NCBI RefSeq assembly: GCF_027244095.1
Contig: NC_069662.1
Location: 15,898,501-15,962,500, forward strand
Length of the DNA: 64,000 bases
From: Hemicordylus capensis
Taxonomy: Eukaryota; Chordata; Lepidosauria; Squamata; Cordylidae
Reading direction: 5' to 3'
Part shown: one piece after another, positions 63,301 to 64,000 of the stretch
How the letters are laid out: the number at the start of each line of letters is the position of its first letter
How positions within the stretch are numbered: the stretch's first letter is position 1
The notes under the pieces: model-generated
Seen by the model: the letters and a program-made list of their open reading frames with translations, nothing else
What the model was told of the DNA's origin: nothing
Database searches by the model: none
Program-made: the position numbers and the translations under genes

Positions 63301-64000
63301 TATCAAGTCTCCCTTTCATATGCAACCAGAGTGGTCCCTGCTTAGCTAAGGGGACAAGTCATGCTTGCTACCACAAGACCAGCTCTTGAATGACTGCTCA
63401 TTCAAACAGGCTCCCATATGCATGTTCCAAGTATTTCAGGGCGGTATAGAAATTGAATTAATAACAACAGCAACAACAACAACGTGCCCAATGATGTGGA
63501 CTGTACTCCATGAAAACTTATGCTTTAATCCATGTGTTATTCTCTAGGTGTGTCACAAGACTCTTCATTGTTTCTGGAGAATAAAGAGGTCCTGGCAAAA
63601 ATAGCAAACAGTTGAAACCTGGGATAAAGCTAATGTGGTCAGGAAATTCTCATCCAGCCAAGCCTCATTGAATCATGCAGGAAAATTAATTCTCGGCCTT
63701 TGCTTCCTCTCTGAAAATGGGTGTAACACCATCTATAGACTATAGACACATTGCAGCTCTAACTACATGAAGTTTAAAGATTTATCCCTGCTGTTACTAC
63801 CCTTAACAAACTCCCTAGCTCTGGTTCCCTTATCATCCCTGTATTCTCCAGGCTCAACCCTTGCTCCGCTCTGCCTGCTCTTTTTCTCTTCTTGTCGCTT
63901 AGTCAAGCAACTTCCTCAAACCAACCTCCTTTCTCACCAATCCCTGGCACCCTTCATACCAAATTCCTCCCTCCTTTGCTCCTCCTGCAGTGGTCCACTT
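48271..64000 (+). CDS. ITGAM-like: Leukocyte integrin alpha chain gene (ITGAM/ITGAX/ITGAD/ITGAL group), 5' exons
   Basis: Start of an alpha subunit that would pair with beta-2 integrin on leukocytes for adhesion, complement (iC3b) or ICAM binding. Exons 48271-48310, 57166-57280 and 59188-59300 join with phases 1, 2 and 1, and a fourth probably starts at 63991. They give a signal peptide (MDSSSLLLCFCAAVLPPCYG) followed by FSVDTERPIIF, GFGQTVVPLGSGR and VLVGAPLQKGD, the first FG-GAP blade of the beta-propeller. In human ITGAM the same order reads FNLDTEN, GFGQSVVQL and VVVGAPQE. The remaining propeller, I domain and transmembrane parts are off window. Position downstream of TRIM72 on the same strand matches the mammalian ITGAM/ITGAX locus. 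The exact paralogue cannot be told from about 90 residues. Intron 1 is 8.9 kb and full of repeats. Confidence 0.9.
48905..49330 (-). repeat. Two adjacent LINE-tail-like repeats
   Basis: Both show CAAAGGGGCTCACA/AAAGGCTCTCAGTC and GCTACTAGGCAGGACAG/ACTAGAGGGGTGCTG steps of the 18528 family, about 170 bases apart. Confidence 0.6.
49728..50215. mobile_element. hAT-type element, left end clear
   Basis: Starts CAGGGCCGGCCCTAGGATAA. Interior contains TTGGCGCCCCCTTCAGACTGG. The right terminus and target duplication are not clear. Confidence 0.45.
50455..50745 (+). repeat. 5S-tRNA chimeric SINE with best tRNA segment
   Basis: 5S-like head TTGCTAAGCAGGATTCACC and AGATAGGTGACTACG (about 50505-50595), then a clear tRNA segment at 50607-50670: GGGGCTGTAGCTCACTGG, AGAGCATCTGCC, B box GGTTTAATCCC. 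An inverted head fragment precedes it at 50455-50490. Confidence 0.85.
50755..51230. mobile_element. GC-rich hAT-like element, decayed
   Basis: Ends TTCACCCAATGGTAGCTCCA, related to the right end of 686-999. CpG-rich; TATCCGACATCAGACAC and GCATCTGATGTCAGACAC recur inside. Confidence 0.5.
51474..51775 (-). repeat. 5S-tRNA chimeric SINE, full length
   Basis: Antisense copy: GGCTGCCATATACTGAGTC tail to the CCAGGGTGGACCCTGCTTGG 5S-like head. Confidence 0.82.
51776..54970. other. Integrin intron 1 sequence, no gene seen
   Basis: Includes a CAGGGGTGGTTCTTCC hAT-like start at 53172 and two related GC-rich blocks (about 53320-53480 and 53560-53850, both with GGCAGGGAGCAAG-type sequence). Frames here match no known protein. 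Confidence 0.5.
54975..55002 (+). repeat. (GT)n microsatellite
   Basis: Perfect dinucleotide run of about 13 units. Confidence 0.93.
55552..56445 (-). mobile_element. Bov-B (RTE) LINE, 5'-truncated
   Basis: The minus strand encodes NNLHYADD, SEKIGLRLNGKKTKLM, EVVDSF, then IDAFELWCWRRLLRIPWTAR, LSYLGHIMQRSSSLEKSIML, GKRRRGRPAARWMD and WRESIYVVAKSRH, the full Bov-B C-terminus. Frame changes and a gap lie between the blocks. A GATT tail is at the left. Confidence 0.92.
56965..57045. mobile_element. Hairpin MITE (hAT-type)
   Basis: CAGGGATTCTCACCC...GAGTGAGAACCTCTG, with GTCCAGGA/GTCTAGGA flanks (seven of eight). Same family as 17958-18095; it lies 120 bases before integrin exon 2. Confidence 0.75.
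57166..57280 (+). CDS. ITGAM-like: Integrin alpha exon 2: propeller start
   Basis: Acceptor CCCTGCAG, donor AAG|GTTTGT. Encodes YGFSVDTERPIIFRETAEGF then GQTVVPLGSGRNA. Confidence 0.9.
57281..58751. other. Integrin intron 2, first part
   Basis: Unique-looking sequence with no recognised gene or repeat family. Confidence 0.45.
58752..59030 (-). mobile_element. LINE fragment with conserved C-terminal motif
   Basis: The minus strand reads PVVIGTLDAVPKDLEEHL then ITSSQLQKVALLGTAYILR, a motif known from the C-terminal end of some non-LTR retrotransposons (R4/Dong-like is my guess). An (ATT)n run lies at 59002-59030. Confidence 0.5.
59188..59300 (+). CDS. ITGAM-like: Integrin alpha exon 3: first FG-GAP repeat
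   Basis: Acceptor CACTTGCAG, donor AAA|GTAAGT. Encodes VLVGAPLQKGDVNETGKLY then SCQHSPGKSGSCQEVNLQ, with the paired cysteines of this region. Confidence 0.9.
59888..60110 (-). mobile_element. CR1-type LINE 3' end
   Basis: GGCCCATCCAGTCCAGCACTC and CATCTGGGAAGCCCACAAAC, diverged relative of 14391-14530. Confidence 0.6.
60111..61414. other. Integrin intron 3 sequence, no gene seen
   Basis: A GC-rich block at about 60230-60480 contains GGCACACGAGCGG twice. A (GGA)n run is near 60735. Nothing recognised. Confidence 0.45.
61415..62312 (-). mobile_element. L2-type LINE, 3' 0.9 kb
   Basis: The minus strand encodes MGWMRDNKLRLNPNKTEVM, SRLDYCNALCVGLPLYVFW, AARLVSGTTRRDYI, VLVITYKALNGLGPGYLREC and LWNMPPAEIRASPSLFVFRK, then an AT-rich UTR. 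The 5' side stops at an hAT-like CAGGGGTGTACCAAGG (62313). Confidence 0.88.
63093..63395 (-). repeat. 5S-tRNA chimeric SINE, full length
   Basis: Antisense copy with the TAGGAAGCTGCCATATACTG tail, 5S-like head (complement of CCAGAGTGGTCCCTGCTTAG) and the ACCACAAGACCAGCTCT start. Confidence 0.82.
63991..64000 (+). CDS. ITGAM-like: Integrin alpha exon 4, first bases (probable)
   Basis: A strong acceptor (TTTGCTCCTCCTGCAG) lies ten bases from the window edge. With the carried A the exon would read M-V-H, in the phase needed after exon 3. Based only on splice site and phase. Confidence 0.45.

Overview
The window reads as squamate reptile (lizard or gecko-like) nuclear DNA. Host genes are split into small GT-AG exons in a sea of interspersed repeats. 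The repeat mix is diagnostic: a Sauria-type tRNA SINE, Bov-B (RTE) LINE copies, L2 and CR1 LINE 3' ends, many short hAT elements with 8-bp target duplications, Helitrons, and a DIRS-type tyrosine-recombinase retroelement. I cannot name the species.

Three host genes lie head to tail on the + strand. (1) Positions 1-11797 hold the 3' end of an NLRP1/CARD8-like gene: the UPA half of a FIIND, then a C-terminal CARD, in five exons whose phases agree. (2) Positions 26056-36393 hold a complete six-exon TRIM72 (MG53) gene (399, 96, 231, 23, 119 and 572 nt; 479 codons), with RING, B-box, coiled coil and PRY-SPRY. (3) From 48271 to past the right edge lie the first exons of a leukocyte integrin alpha gene (ITGAM/ITGAX/ITGAD/ITGAL type). 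From established knowledge, mammals keep PYCARD, TRIM72 and ITGAM/ITGAX side by side, so this is the same block. Here a FIIND-CARD gene stands on the PYCARD side, and its CARD resembles that of ASC.

Region by region: 259-3290 is an intron with an hAT element, a GC-rich minisatellite and inverted Helitron fragments. The intron at 3571-11272 carries a DIRS-type element (5020-10928) that looks nearly whole. Positions 11798-26055 are intergenic, with two abutting head-to-head Helitrons (14591-17017 on -, 17018-18519 on +), SINEs and nested hAT elements. TRIM72 introns hold CR1, L2 and a 1.7-kb fold-back hAT element (31047-32761). Positions 36394-48270 are intergenic and hold the Sauria SINE, Bov-B, a CR1 split by later insertions, several MITEs and a small Helitron. 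The integrin introns hold more SINEs, Bov-B and L2.

The most notable repeat observation is a SINE family (about ten copies) whose head matches the internal region of 5S rRNA and is followed by a tRNA-like segment. This is a 5S-tRNA chimera in the style of AmnSINE1/SINE3. The host genes do not form one pathway in an operon sense, but all have innate-immune or membrane-damage roles: inflammasome sensing, membrane repair and leukocyte adhesion.
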